From: Candidatus Flexicrinis proximus
Lineage (GTDB): Bacteria > Chloroflexota > Anaerolineae > Aggregatilineales > Phototrophicaceae
Assembly (NCBI GenBank): GCA_016712885.1
Contig: JADJQF010000018.1
Span: 1-64,000, forward strand
Length of the DNA: 64,000 nt
Direction: 5' to 3'
Shown here: in pieces, positions 34,202 through 42,423 of the stretch
Numbering within the stretch: position 1 is the stretch's first letter
Layout: every line of letters starts with the position of its first letter
Position numbers and translations under genes: made by a program
Notes under the pieces: model-generated
What the model saw: only the letters and a program-made list of their open reading frames with translations
What the model was told of the DNA's origin: nothing
Database searches by the model: none

Positions 34202-34679
34202 GCGGCACCTCCTTCAGCGGCACATCGAACCGGTCGAGGCGTTCGTACACCCCCCCGGCCACCGCGCCGAACAGCACATGGCAAATCAGCATCACCGTCC
34301 CGCTGATCGCGAAGAACCACGGGAAGAAGCGCGTCATCGAGTAAAAATTGATCCCGTAGATCGCCAGCCCCAGCAGCGCGCCGAGCCCGATCCCGATCAG
34401 CATCCCCCAGCGGTGAACCACCACCGCGATCACCAGCGCCGCCAGCATCGAGAGCGCGTAATGCACCAGCACGCCCACCACCAGCCCGCCGCCGCCGCTG
34501 CCGACCAGTACGCTTTCCCCCATCACCAGCGAAGCGAAATACCGCAGCATCAGCGTCGGCGGCAGTTGATACAGTAGCGGCGTCAGGATCAGCGCCGCCA
34601 GCAGGAATACCGTCCCGGCGGCTGCCCCGGCGATCGGGATCGCCCGCCACGCCACGTTCCTTCGGAGAGAGTCGAGCAT
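34188..34679 (-). CDS. Four-helix membrane protein
   Basis: A 163-residue protein; start ATG behind AAGGGG, with an in-frame ATG five codons further upstream as an alternative. About four to five membrane segments: IPIAGAAAGTVFLLAALILTPLLY, VVGVLVHYALSMLAALVIAVVV, GMLIGIGLGALLGLAIYGI, FFPWFFAISGTVMLICHVLFG. No catalytic motif recognised. Overlaps and probably co-transcribed with the M48 protease gene; may be its partner or substrate presenter, which is inference. Confidence 0.7.
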   Translation of the reverse strand: MLDSLRRNVAWRAIPIAGAAAGTVFLLAALILTPLLYQLPPTLMLRYFASLVMGESVLVGSGGGGLVVGVLVHYALSMLAALVIAVVVHRWGMLIGIGLGALLGLAIYGINFYSMTRFFPWFFAISGTVMLICHVLFGAVAGGVYERLDRFDVPLKEVPHVQK

Positions 34680-34848
34680 TTCCAACCCCTTCATCTCGCA
34701 TCCAACCACGCAGCCAAGTATAACACCGCCGCGCCTCGCTCGCGCCGTGCCATCTGATTGGAACGGATGGCACGCACGCACCTCGATAACAAAAAACGCG
34801 CCGTTCGTCGCGCGTCTTCACCCTCCGCCTATGTCTCCCCCGCACTTC

Positions 34849-34955
34849 GTTCTTCGCCCCTCTCCGGGGGGAGGGGGCCGGGGGGGGGGGGCCGCTCCCT
34901 CCCAGCCGCCCACTCTTCTCCCCTCTCCGCTCGGAGAGGGGCCGGGGGTGAGGTT
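34849..34955 (+). repeat. Element A, degenerate copy plus intact copy
   Basis: A decayed copy (CGCCCCTCTCCGGGGGGAGGGG then a G-run) at 34849-34890, then the intact 36-bp repeat at 34920-34955, which ends 1 bp before the stop codon of the histidine kinase gene. The G-run at 34878-34890 is a likely sequencing trouble spot. Confidence 0.7.
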
Positions 34956-34956
34956 G

Positions 34957-36462
34957 CTATCCCCCCGCCGCCGGGAAGCGCACCGTAAACGTCGATCCCA
35001 TCCCCGGCGTGCTTTCAACCTCGATGGTCCCGCCGTGCAGCTCCACCGACTGCTTCACGATGCTCAGTCCCAGCCCTGTGCCTTTGATCGCCCCGACGTT
35101 GCTGCCGCGTTTGAACGGTTCGAACAGCGTGGCGAGGTCCTGCGGCTGTATCCCGATGCCCTGGTCGCTGACCGACAGCACCAGCATCTCCTGCTCGCGC
35201 GACAGCCGCACCTCCACGGTGCGCTTATCGGGCGAATAACGCGCTGCGTTGCCCAGCAGGTTGTTCAGGATTTGCTCCAGCACTTTCGGCTCGGCCAGCA
35301 TCGTATAGCCGGCAGGGGCCGCCTCGATCCGGTAGGTCTGGGTCGGGTAGACCGCCCGCTGTTCCTCGACCATCGCCCGCGTGAACGCATCCAGGTCGAC
35401 CGGCTCGCGGACCAGCGTCGTCGCCGACTCGTTCAGCCGTCCCACCGTCAGCATGTCGCTGATCAGGTCCAGCATCCGCTGGATTTGCTCCTCGATCTGC
35501 TTGTGATGCTTCTGCCGCGCCGCATCAGTCATCCGCTCGCCGTATTCCAGCAGCATCGCGTTCGAGGACCAGATCGCCGTCATCGGATTTTTGAACTCGT
35601 GCGCCGCGAAGTTGATGAAGCGCTGGCGCTGTTCGTTCAGGAGTTTCTCGCGCTCAAACTGGTTGTTCAACTGCTGCGCGGTCGCCCGTTCGGCATCCGC
35701 CCGCAGCCGCTCGGTGACGTCGCGCAGCGTCACCAGCAGCCGCTGCCCGTCGTCGCCCTGATCCAGCCGCGTCGCCGTCAGATCCATCGGTATCAGCGTA
35801 TCGTCTGCCCGCCGGAAAAGGTGCGTCATGATCACCGTGCCGCCCTGGGTGGTCGCGCTGCGCACCTCCGCCTCGCTCGGCGGACGGTCGGGCGGGAAGA
35901 TTTTCGACCAGTGCTCGCCGTTCAGCTCAGCCGGCGTGTATCCCAGCAGCGCTGCCGCCGGGTTGCTGTCCAGGATCGTCCCGTCGGACGCGTCGATGAA
36001 CAGGATGACGTCCAGCGAGACGTCGAACATCAGCCGGAAGCGGTGCTCCGAGGCTTCCAGCGCCCGCTCCGTGTGCGCCCGTTCCGTGCGCGCGCTCCGG
36101 TCGTCAATCGCTTTCTTGACCGCCGCGCCCAGCCGGTGCAGCCGGTCTTTAAGCAGGTAGTCCGCCGCCCCGCGCGCCACAAAGCCCACGCCCGTCTCTT
36201 CCGACATCCCGCCGGTCACCAGGATGAACGGGATATCCAGCCCGCGCTGCAGCAGCGTTTCGAGCGCCCGCTCGGCGCTGTAGGCCGGCAGCGTCAGGTC
36301 GGCCAGGATCACGTCGATGTTCGGATTGAGCTGGCTGGTGAAGTCGGCTTCGGTCTGGACCACCGTCGTTTGCAGCGAGTAGCCCGCGCGTCTCAGCTCG
36401 CGCTGTAGGAGCAGCGCATCGTCCGAGTTGCTTTCGAGCATAAGCACATTCAGCGTTGTCAT
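34957..36462 (-). CDS. REC-PAS-HisKA hybrid histidine kinase
   Basis: A 501-residue protein, start chosen at MTTLNVLMLESNSDD, the classic opening of a receiver domain; there is no good Shine-Dalgarno. REC: Asp55 in VILADLTLP, Thr83, Lys105. A PAS domain spans about 140-255 (FRLMFDVSLDVILFID, LGYTPAELNGEHW, LVTLRDVTERL). HisKA: His288 in FINFAAHEFKNPMTAIWSS. The ATPase has N-box EQILNNLLGNAARYSPD, then SDQGIGI and GTGLGLSIV. Soluble and cytoplasmic. REC-first kinases are usually phosphorylated by another kinase; the partner is not in this window. Confidence 0.9.
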   Translation of the reverse strand: MTTLNVLMLESNSDDALLLQRELRRAGYSLQTTVVQTEADFTSQLNPNIDVILADLTLPAYSAERALETLLQRGLDIPFILVTGGMSEETGVGFVARGAADYLLKDRLHRLGAAVKKAIDDRSARTERAHTERALEASEHRFRLMFDVSLDVILFIDASDGTILDSNPAAALLGYTPAELNGEHWSKIFPPDRPPSEAEVRSATTQGGTVIMTHLFRRADDTLIPMDLTATRLDQGDDGQRLLVTLRDVTERLRADAERATAQQLNNQFEREKLLNEQRQRFINFAAHEFKNPMTAIWSSNAMLLEYGERMTDAARQKHHKQIEEQIQRMLDLISDMLTVGRLNESATTLVREPVDLDAFTRAMVEEQRAVYPTQTYRIEAAPAGYTMLAEPKVLEQILNNLLGNAARYSPDKRTVEVRLSREQEMLVLSVSDQGIGIQPQDLATLFEPFKRGSNVGAIKGTGLGLSIVKQSVELHGGTIEVESTPGMGSTFTVRFPAAGG

Positions 36463-36682
36463 TCGAGGTTGATAGGTAAGCCCGCGTGGGCTGCTGAGAC
36501 CACAATACCTTACCACAGTTTCAGGCCAACCGGCCTGCGCGATCTTACATTACAAGGTGCATTACAGGCAATCCTCGCGGCCTGTCTCGCGCTGATCCGT
36601 CCATCTGCGGCCGTCCGCCATCCCCGGCGCGACCCGCCCGCGTTTCCCCTTCCACCTTCCCAACAACCAACAAGGAGTCCCC
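36463..36682. other. Intergenic region before terminase
   Basis: About 220 bp between the divergent histidine kinase and terminase. It holds AACAAGGAGTCCCC before the terminase ATG. No element A or B copy and no obvious promoter consensus were seen. Confidence 0.5.
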
Positions 36683-37891
36683 ATGGCCCGCTCTATCCGC
36701 CAGAAATACCCGCTTCCCCCGCATCGCCTTCAGCGCCACATCCTGAACCATCCCGCGCGCTTCAAGGTCGTCGCCTGTGGCCGCCGCTTCGGCAAGACCG
36801 AACTGGGCAAGATGCTGCTGCTCAAGGCGCTCACCACCCCCGAAAAGCGCCTGTGGTGGATCGCCCCGACCTTCGGCATGGCCGGACAGGTCTGGCGCGA
36901 CCTGTCGCTCTTGCTGGCGCCGCTTAACCCGGTCGTCTCCGCTGCCCGCCGCAGCATCGAGCTTCCTGGCGGCGGCTTCCTCACCATCAAGAGCGCCCAC
37001 AACCCCGACCGGCTGCGCGGGGCCGGTCTCGATTATGTGGTGATGGATGAGGCCGCCTTTCTACCCGAAACCCTCTGGCCCGAGGTCGTCCGGCCGATGC
37101 TGCTGGATCGCAAGGGTGGGGCGGCTTTCCTCAGCTCGCCCCTCGGCCATAACCACTTCTGGGAGCTGCACCGGCTTGGTATTGACCCCGCCCACTCCGA
37201 ATGGGAGTCTTTCTCCTATTCCAGCTACGATAACCCGACGATCGACCGCGCCGAAATCGACACCATCCGTCAGATCACGTCCCAACGCGTCTTCCAGACC
37301 GAATATCTGGCTCAATTTGTCGATGAACTCGGCGCGGTGTTCCGCAATCTGGATGCCGCCGTCACCGCCCCGCCGGACGCCCAGCCCGACTCGGCCCGCC
37401 GTGTCATTATCGGCGTCGACTGGGGCCGCGATGTCGATTTCACCGTGGCGGCGGTCTTCGATGCGGACAACCTGCGCCTGCTTGCCCTCGACCGTTTCAA
37501 CGGCCTCTCATGGTCGGCCGCCCGTGCCCGTATCGTCGCGCTGTCTCGTCGCTGGAACGCCTCGGCGGTCTGGGCAGAGTCGAACAGCATCGGCCAGCCC
37601 AACATCGAAGTCCTGCAGGCCGAGGGGATCCCCGTCCGTCCGTTCAACACCACCTCCAGCAGCAAGCACGCGCTGATCGACGGGCTGGCCGTGGCGATTG
37701 AGCGCGGCGAGATCGCCCTCTACCGCGATCCCGTGCTGCTCTCCGAACTTGGCTCCTACCGCCTGTCCCCCCGTACCGGCGGCGGCTACCGCTACTCGGC
37801 TCCTGCCGGCGCCCACGACGACACCGTCATCGCCCTCGCCCTGGCCTACCACGGCGCCCGTCAGGGCCGCATCTCGTTCGACTTCGCCTGA
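36683..37891 (+). CDS. terL: Phage large terminase (packaging ATPase/nuclease)
   Basis: A 402-residue protein behind AAGGAG. It has the ATPase Walker A at residues 32-40 (ACGRRFGKTE), Walker B at 117-124 (DYVVMDEAA), and the coupling motif SSPLGHNHFWEL near 151. The RNase H-fold nuclease starts near 242 (IIGVDWGRD, Asp246), with WAESNSIG (Glu299) and a final AHDDTVIALALAYHG near 380. These cover the metal ligands. It packages phage DNA into the portal. Intact, but no small terminase or capsid gene is nearby, and the portal gene is 21 kb to the left. Confidence 0.9.
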   Translation: MARSIRQKYPLPPHRLQRHILNHPARFKVVACGRRFGKTELGKMLLLKALTTPEKRLWWIAPTFGMAGQVWRDLSLLLAPLNPVVSAARRSIELPGGGFLTIKSAHNPDRLRGAGLDYVVMDEAAFLPETLWPEVVRPMLLDRKGGAAFLSSPLGHNHFWELHRLGIDPAHSEWESFSYSSYDNPTIDRAEIDTIRQITSQRVFQTEYLAQFVDELGAVFRNLDAAVTAPPDAQPDSARRVIIGVDWGRDVDFTVAAVFDADNLRLLALDRFNGLSWSAARARIVALSRRWNASAVWAESNSIGQPNIEVLQAEGIPVRPFNTTSSSKHALIDGLAVAIERGEIALYRDPVLLSELGSYRLSPRTGGGYRYSAPAGAHDDTVIALALAYHGARQGRISFDFA

Positions 37892-38161
37892 TTAGGTGCG
37901 TCCAGCCTCCAGCTCCCACGCCTGCCTGTAGGGTCGCCGGACAAGGCGGCCGCCGCCGCTCTTCTCCCCCCTCCGAGCCGAGAGGGGAGAGGGGAGGGGT
38001 TGTTCTTCGCTTCTCCAGGGGAGAGCGGCTTTTGAGTCCGGTATGGGTTGGGCAACCAGGTGGTCCCGCCGGTCTGGCGGGGCAAGGCGTGATGTGCATT
38101 ATTTGCATTCGGACCCCCAGGAATATATTCTATAGGATATATTCTGGTAAAGAGAAGAACC
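37892..38161. other. Intergenic region with element A-like hairpin and direct repeats
   Basis: Holds an element A-like C/G-rich sequence (CCCCCCTCCGAGCCGAGAGGGG, about 37963-38002) and an AT-rich promoter region directly before the GntR gene. Confidence 0.6.
38121..38146 (+). promoter_or_regulatory. Direct-repeat operator/promoter before GntR gene
   Basis: ATATATTCT occurs at 38123-38131 and again at 38137-38145, spaced 14 bp. GAATATATTC is itself a perfect palindrome. The repeats overlap TATATT (-10-like). This could be an autoregulatory site for the GntR protein made just downstream. Confidence 0.5.
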
Positions 38162-38836
38162 GTGGCCGAAGACCTGTTCCGCAGTAAAAACGCAGTCGTA
38201 TATGACCTGCTCAAGGAAAAGATCATCCGCGGAGACCTCGCTCCGGGGCAGGCGCTGAAGATCGAGGCGCTGGCCGCCCAGATCGGCGTGAGCGCGATCC
38301 CCGTGCGCGAGGCGCTCCGGCATCTGGAGGCGAACGGGTTCGTGGTGATCGAGCCGTACGTGGGCGTGACCGTGACGCCGCTGGAGGCCGCCTCGATCCG
38401 CGAGGTATTTTCGACGCTGGAGGCCCTGGAAATCATCAGCGGCCGCCGCCTGTGCGAGCGCGTGACCCACGAAGACCTGGCGCTGCTGGAAGACGAGGTT
38501 TCGGCGATGGCCCACCTGACCGGCGACGCTGAAGCCTGGTCCGCGCGCAACAAAAAGCTGCACCGGACCATTTGCAGCATGGCCGGCATGGTGCTGGTCG
38601 AGAAAATGCTGTCGGTCGCGCTGGACCACTGGGACCGGCTGCGCCGCTGCTACCTCGAAGATGTCTTCGCGCGGCGGGTCGGGCTGCGGCAGAACGAGCA
38701 CGAGCAGATTTTGGACGCGCTGCACCAGCGCAATCCCGACGCCCTCGAAACCGTGGTCCGGGCGCACAACCGCGCCGCCCTGAAAGCGTATTCCGCACAT
38801 TTGCAGCAGGCAGGATTATTGGAGAACGAAGCATGA
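38162..38836 (+). CDS. GntR-family regulator (FadR type)
   Basis: A 224-residue protein, starting at GTG behind AAGAGAAG. Residues 1-70 form the winged helix (YDLLKEKIIRGDLAPGQALKIEALAAQIGVSAIPVREALRHLEANGFV). The rest is the FCD ligand-binding domain (LEALEIISGRRLCERVTHEDL ... HEQILDALHQRNPDALETVVRAHNR). FCD-type GntR proteins often respond to uronates or other sugar acids. Its stop overlaps the GH88 start (ATGA), so regulator and enzyme are co-transcribed. It probably controls the uronate cluster. Confidence 0.85.
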   Translation: MAEDLFRSKNAVVYDLLKEKIIRGDLAPGQALKIEALAAQIGVSAIPVREALRHLEANGFVVIEPYVGVTVTPLEAASIREVFSTLEALEIISGRRLCERVTHEDLALLEDEVSAMAHLTGDAEAWSARNKKLHRTICSMAGMVLVEKMLSVALDHWDRLRRCYLEDVFARRVGLRQNEHEQILDALHQRNPDALETVVRAHNRAALKAYSAHLQQAGLLENEA

Positions 38837-39942
38837 CCGATTTAGTGCGTTTGCGGGAAAAGCTGCACAGCACCCTGGAGTTCGCAGGGACTCAGCTCCG
38901 GACTCTGATCACCAACCACCCCGACACCTTTCCAATGTATACGCAGAACGGGAAGTGGATTCATGGCGGCGAGGCCTGGACGAACTGGTGCGAGGGATTC
39001 CTGGGCGGCCAGCTCTGGCTGATGTACGAACACAGCCGCGACCCGTTCTGGCGCGAAAAGGCCGAACATTACTCGCGGCTGGTCGAGCACCGCAAGACCG
39101 ACCGGAACGTTCACGATCTCGGATTCCTGTTCTGGTCGACCTGGAAGCGCTGGTACGACCTGACCGGCGACGAAGCGGTGAACGCGACGGTGGTCGAGGC
39201 CGGGCAAACGCTGGCGCTGCGCTTCAAGGAAAAGGGGCGCTATCTGCGCTCATTCGTCAGCGACGACAGCCTGTTCATCGACATCATGATGAATGTCGGC
39301 ATCATCTTCTACGCGGCACAGCAGACTGGCGACGCGGCACTGTTGGATGTCGCGCTGGAACACAGCCTGACGACGCGGCGCTATCTGGTGCGCGGCGACG
39401 GCAGCACCTCGCACGAAGGGTTGTTCAACCTCGAAACCGGCGAGTTCATCCGCCAGTCGACGCATCAGGGCTGGCGCGACGACAGCTCGTGGGCGCGCGG
39501 GCTAACCTGGGCGCTGTACGGGTTCGGGACGGTCTACCGCTTCACCGACGATCCGCGCTTTTTGCAGACGGCCGAGATGACCGCGCAGTATTACATCGAG
39601 CATACGCCGTCCCACGGGGTGCCGCCCAATGACTGGAGCGAGGCCAATCCGATCCGTCCCTACGAGAGTTCGGCGGCGGCCATCGCGGCCAGCGGACTGC
39701 TCAACCTGGCGCGCCTGACCGGCGACCCGGTGCGGGCACGCTTGTTCCGCGACTATGCGCTGACGATCCTCGATACGCTGACCGAGCCGGAATTCCTTGC
39801 CAACGAGACGCCCGGCTGGGAAGGCATCCTCAAGCATGGGAGCTACCACGAACGCAAGGGTCTCGGTGTCGATGAAAGCGTGATGTGGGGCGAGTATTTT
39901 TTCCTGGAGGCCTGCAGCAAGGCGCTGAGCTATGTCGGTTAA
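38833..39942 (+). CDS. GH88 unsaturated glucuronyl hydrolase
   Basis: A 369-residue protein, start ATG overlapping the regulator's stop. It has the alpha/alpha-barrel pattern of GH88: GGEAWTNWCEGFLGGQLWLMYEHSRD near 40, HDLGFLFWSTWKRWYDLTG with the conserved Asp (about residue 97), and DDSSWARGLTWALYGFGTVYRFT near 217. It hydrolyses the terminal 4,5-unsaturated uronic acid left by polysaccharide lyases. No signal peptide, so it acts on imported oligosaccharides. The SDR gene starts 11 bp before its stop. Confidence 0.85.
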   Translation: MTDLVRLREKLHSTLEFAGTQLRTLITNHPDTFPMYTQNGKWIHGGEAWTNWCEGFLGGQLWLMYEHSRDPFWREKAEHYSRLVEHRKTDRNVHDLGFLFWSTWKRWYDLTGDEAVNATVVEAGQTLALRFKEKGRYLRSFVSDDSLFIDIMMNVGIIFYAAQQTGDAALLDVALEHSLTTRRYLVRGDGSTSHEGLFNLETGEFIRQSTHQGWRDDSSWARGLTWALYGFGTVYRFTDDPRFLQTAEMTAQYYIEHTPSHGVPPNDWSEANPIRPYESSAAAIAASGLLNLARLTGDPVRARLFRDYALTILDTLTEPEFLANETPGWEGILKHGSYHERKGLGVDESVMWGEYFFLEACSKALSYVG

Positions 39943-40711
39943 GCGCGCGGCGCTGGTCACCGGGGCCAGCCGGGGCATCGGGCGTGGAATCGCCCTCGCG
40001 CTGGCCGAAAAAGGCTGGAATGTCGCGGTCAACTATCACAGCAACGCGGCGGCGGCCAACGACCTCGTCAGCGAGATCAAGGCGCGCGGCACAGAGGCCT
40101 TCGCGGTGCAGGCCGATGTCGCCACCCTGGGGGACCATGCGCGGCTGCTCGACGCGGTGACCGGCGCGTTCGGCCGGCTGGACGTGCTGGTGAATAACGC
40201 GGGCATCGGGCCGCGTGTGCGCGCCGACCTGCTTGAGATGTCGGTCGAGAGCTACGACGAAGTAATGGGCGTCAACCTGCGCGGGCCGTTCTTCCTGACG
40301 CAGCGCGCGGCCAGGCTGATGATCGGCCAAATCCAGGCCGGGACGATCGAGCAGGGTACTGTGGTCAATATCGGCTCGGTGAGCGCCTACACGGCCAGCA
40401 TCAACCGCGGCGAATACTGCGTGGCGAAGGCCGGGATGGGCATGATGACCGCCTTGTTTGCCGACCGGCTGGCGACTCATGGCATCAACGTATATGAGGT
40501 GCGTCCGGGCATCATCGAAACCGACATGACGCACGTTGCGAAAGCCAAGTACGACCGGCTGATCATCGAAGAGGGCCTGACGCCGATCCGCCGCTGGGGC
40601 CAACCGGAGGATGTCGGGCGGGCAGTGGAAGCGATCGTGAGCGGCGCATTCCCGTTTTCGACCGGCGAAGTCATCAACGTCGACGGCGGCTTCCATCTGC
40701 GGCGGCTGTGA
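39932..40711 (+). CDS. SDR-family oxidoreductase
   Basis: A 259-residue short-chain dehydrogenase overlapping the end of the GH88 gene. It has the cofactor motif GASRGIG (residues 11-17), NNAGI near 90, a Ser-Tyr-Lys active site (SVSAYTASINRGEYCVAKAG) and PEDVGRAVEAIVSGAFPFSTGEVINVDGG. Related proteins are often labelled 3-ketoacyl-ACP reductases, but in uronate clusters such SDRs (KduD-like and relatives) reduce the keto-deoxy sugar acid made after GH88. The substrate is inference from the position. Confidence 0.75.
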   Translation: MSVKRAALVTGASRGIGRGIALALAEKGWNVAVNYHSNAAAANDLVSEIKARGTEAFAVQADVATLGDHARLLDAVTGAFGRLDVLVNNAGIGPRVRADLLEMSVESYDEVMGVNLRGPFFLTQRAARLMIGQIQAGTIEQGTVVNIGSVSAYTASINRGEYCVAKAGMGMMTALFADRLATHGINVYEVRPGIIETDMTHVAKAKYDRLIIEEGLTPIRRWGQPEDVGRAVEAIVSGAFPFSTGEVINVDGGFHLRRL

Positions 40712-40748
40712 TGGAAGAAAAGGAAGAAACAAGGCGAATTATGAATAA

Positions 40749-40891
40749 CGTGGGGCGTTGCCCCAACCCCCAGCAGGGATTTGCATCCCTGCACCCATCA
40801 TCCGCAATTGGCTTCGCAAGCGAAGCCAATTGCCATGAGGGAGTCCAGAGGGCGCCAGCCTTTTGGCGGAGGTGCGGAGGCGGAGCCTCTG
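40749..40891 (+). repeat. Element B copy, full length
   Basis: TGGGGC-GTT-GCCCCA; GCAGGGA-TTTGCA-TCCCTGC; the palindrome GCAATTGGCTTCGC / GCGAAGCCAATTGC; GGGCGCCAGCC; and GCGGAGGC-GGA-GCCTCTG. It interrupts the uronate genes between the SDR and the flavin oxidoreductase. Confidence 0.85.
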
Positions 40892-40992
40892 TAGACCTTA
40901 TCCAGTACTGAGGTTGACCACAGAGGGCAGCGCGTAATTATTTGCCGAATCCCCCTGTCCCTGAGCGAGAGGGGTTAGAAGAGAAGGCCAAT

Positions 40993-42423
40993 ATGCCGAG
41001 CTACAAGAAGGTTGCCCAATTGCGCACGGCCAGCCAGTTTCGCGAATACTGCGACTCGCTTGGCATCGATTTGCCGTTCGACGAGGCCGTCCAGTCCGGC
41101 GCGGAGTCGCCGTTCGCGCAGCCGATCGACACGGATTGGGTTCAGATCGGCAACCGCTTCTGCGTGCTGCCGATGGAAGGATGGGACGGGACCGCCGATG
41201 GCCGGCCCACCGACCTCACGCGCAGGCGCTGGCAGCGCTTCGGACTCAGCGGCGCCAAGCTGATCTGGGGCGGGGAAGCGGTGGCCGTGCGGCACGACGG
41301 GCGGGCAAACCCGAACCAGCTCATGCTCAACGAGTCGACGGTCGGCGATCTGGCGAGTCTGCGGCGTATTCTGGTGGACACACACAAAGAGCACTTCGGC
41401 AGGACCGACGATCTGTACATCGGACTGCAGCTCACCCATTCCGGGCGGTTTTCGCGTCCTAACGACAAGAAACGGCTGGAACCGCGCACGGCCTACGCGC
41501 ACCCGATCCTGGACCGGAAATTCGGCACCACCGACGAGATGCTGCTCACCGATGGCGAAATCCGGGCGCTGATCGACGACTTCGTGAAGGCCGCGGTGCT
41601 GGCAGAGAAGGCGGGCTACGCGTTCGTCGACCTCAAGCATTGTCACGGCTACCTGGGACACGAATTCCTGACCGCCACGCACCGCGCCGGAGAATTCGGT
41701 GGGAGCTTCGAGAACCGGACGCGTTTCCTGCGGGAGATCGTGGCGGGGATTCGCGCCGAGGCGCCGAAACTGGCCGTCGGCGTGCGGTTGAGCGCATTCG
41801 ATTTTGTGCCGTTCAAACCGGGAGAAGACCGGACCGGGGTGCCGGATCTCCCTGCGGGCGCGCGCTACGAGTACGCCTTCGGCGGCGATCCAACCGGCCT
41901 CGGCATCGACCTGACGGAACCGCTGCGCTTCCTCGATCTGCTGGTTGAGTTGGGGATTTCGCTGGTCTGCGTGACGGCCGGCAGCCCTTACTACAACCCG
42001 CATATCCAGCGCCCCGCCCTGTTCCCGCCGTCCGACGGCTACCAGCCGCCGGAAGACCCGCTGGTGGGGGTCGCGCGGCAGATCGGCGCGGTGGCGGCGC
42101 TGAAAAGCATGCGGCCGGAGCTGATCTTCGTTGGCTCGGGGTATTCGTATCTACAGGAATGGCTCCCCAACGTCGGCCAGTACGCCGTGCGAACCGGCAT
42201 GGTCGACTCGGTCGGGCTTGGGCGGCTGACTCTGAGCTACCCGGAACTGCCGCGGGATGTGATCGAGGGCCGGCCGATGCAGCGCAAGCTGTTCTGCCGG
42301 ACTTTCAGCGACTGCACGACCGCGCCGCGCAACGGCATGGTGTCCGGCTGCTACCCGCTCGATGAATTCTATAAGGCGCGCGAGGAATACGGGCTTCTGA
42401 TGGAGTTGAAAGGGGAAAAGTGA
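40993..42423 (+). CDS. Old-Yellow-Enzyme-family flavin oxidoreductase
   Basis: A 476-residue protein; start chosen at MPSYKKVAQLRTASQ, with GAGAAGG upstream. It has the OYE TIM-barrel: NRFCVLPMEGWDGTADGRPTD (N-terminal FMN site), LYIGLQLTHSGRFSRP near 145, DLKHCHGYLGHEFLTATHRAGEFGGSFENRTRFLREIVAGIR (the FMN and active-site region) and LIFVGSGYSYLQEW near 382. It probably reduces an activated double bond. Its TGA overlaps the GTG of the lyase gene, so it belongs to this operon, perhaps acting on unsaturated uronate products. Confidence 0.8.
   Translation: MPSYKKVAQLRTASQFREYCDSLGIDLPFDEAVQSGAESPFAQPIDTDWVQIGNRFCVLPMEGWDGTADGRPTDLTRRRWQRFGLSGAKLIWGGEAVAVRHDGRANPNQLMLNESTVGDLASLRRILVDTHKEHFGRTDDLYIGLQLTHSGRFSRPNDKKRLEPRTAYAHPILDRKFGTTDEMLLTDGEIRALIDDFVKAAVLAEKAGYAFVDLKHCHGYLGHEFLTATHRAGEFGGSFENRTRFLREIVAGIRAEAPKLAVGVRLSAFDFVPFKPGEDRTGVPDLPAGARYEYAFGGDPTGLGIDLTEPLRFLDLLVELGISLVCVTAGSPYYNPHIQRPALFPPSDGYQPPEDPLVGVARQIGAVAALKSMRPELIFVGSGYSYLQEWLPNVGQYAVRTGMVDSVGLGRLTLSYPELPRDVIEGRPMQRKLFCRTFSDCTTAPRNGMVSGCYPLDEFYKAREEYGLLMELKGEK

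Noticed and set aside
4104..37891. A complete prophage
   Set aside because: No capsid, integrase, attachment sites or lysis genes were found and host-like secreted genes sit between the phage genes, so only the individual genes are called.
36683..37891. tRNA genes and attachment sites next to the terminase
   Set aside because: No clover-leaf or T-loop sequence was found there or elsewhere by eye, and no direct repeats bounding the phage genes were seen.
39932..40711. Calling the SDR gene kduD or fabG
   Set aside because: The SDR fold alone does not separate keto-acyl-ACP reductases from sugar-acid dehydrogenases, so no symbol was given.
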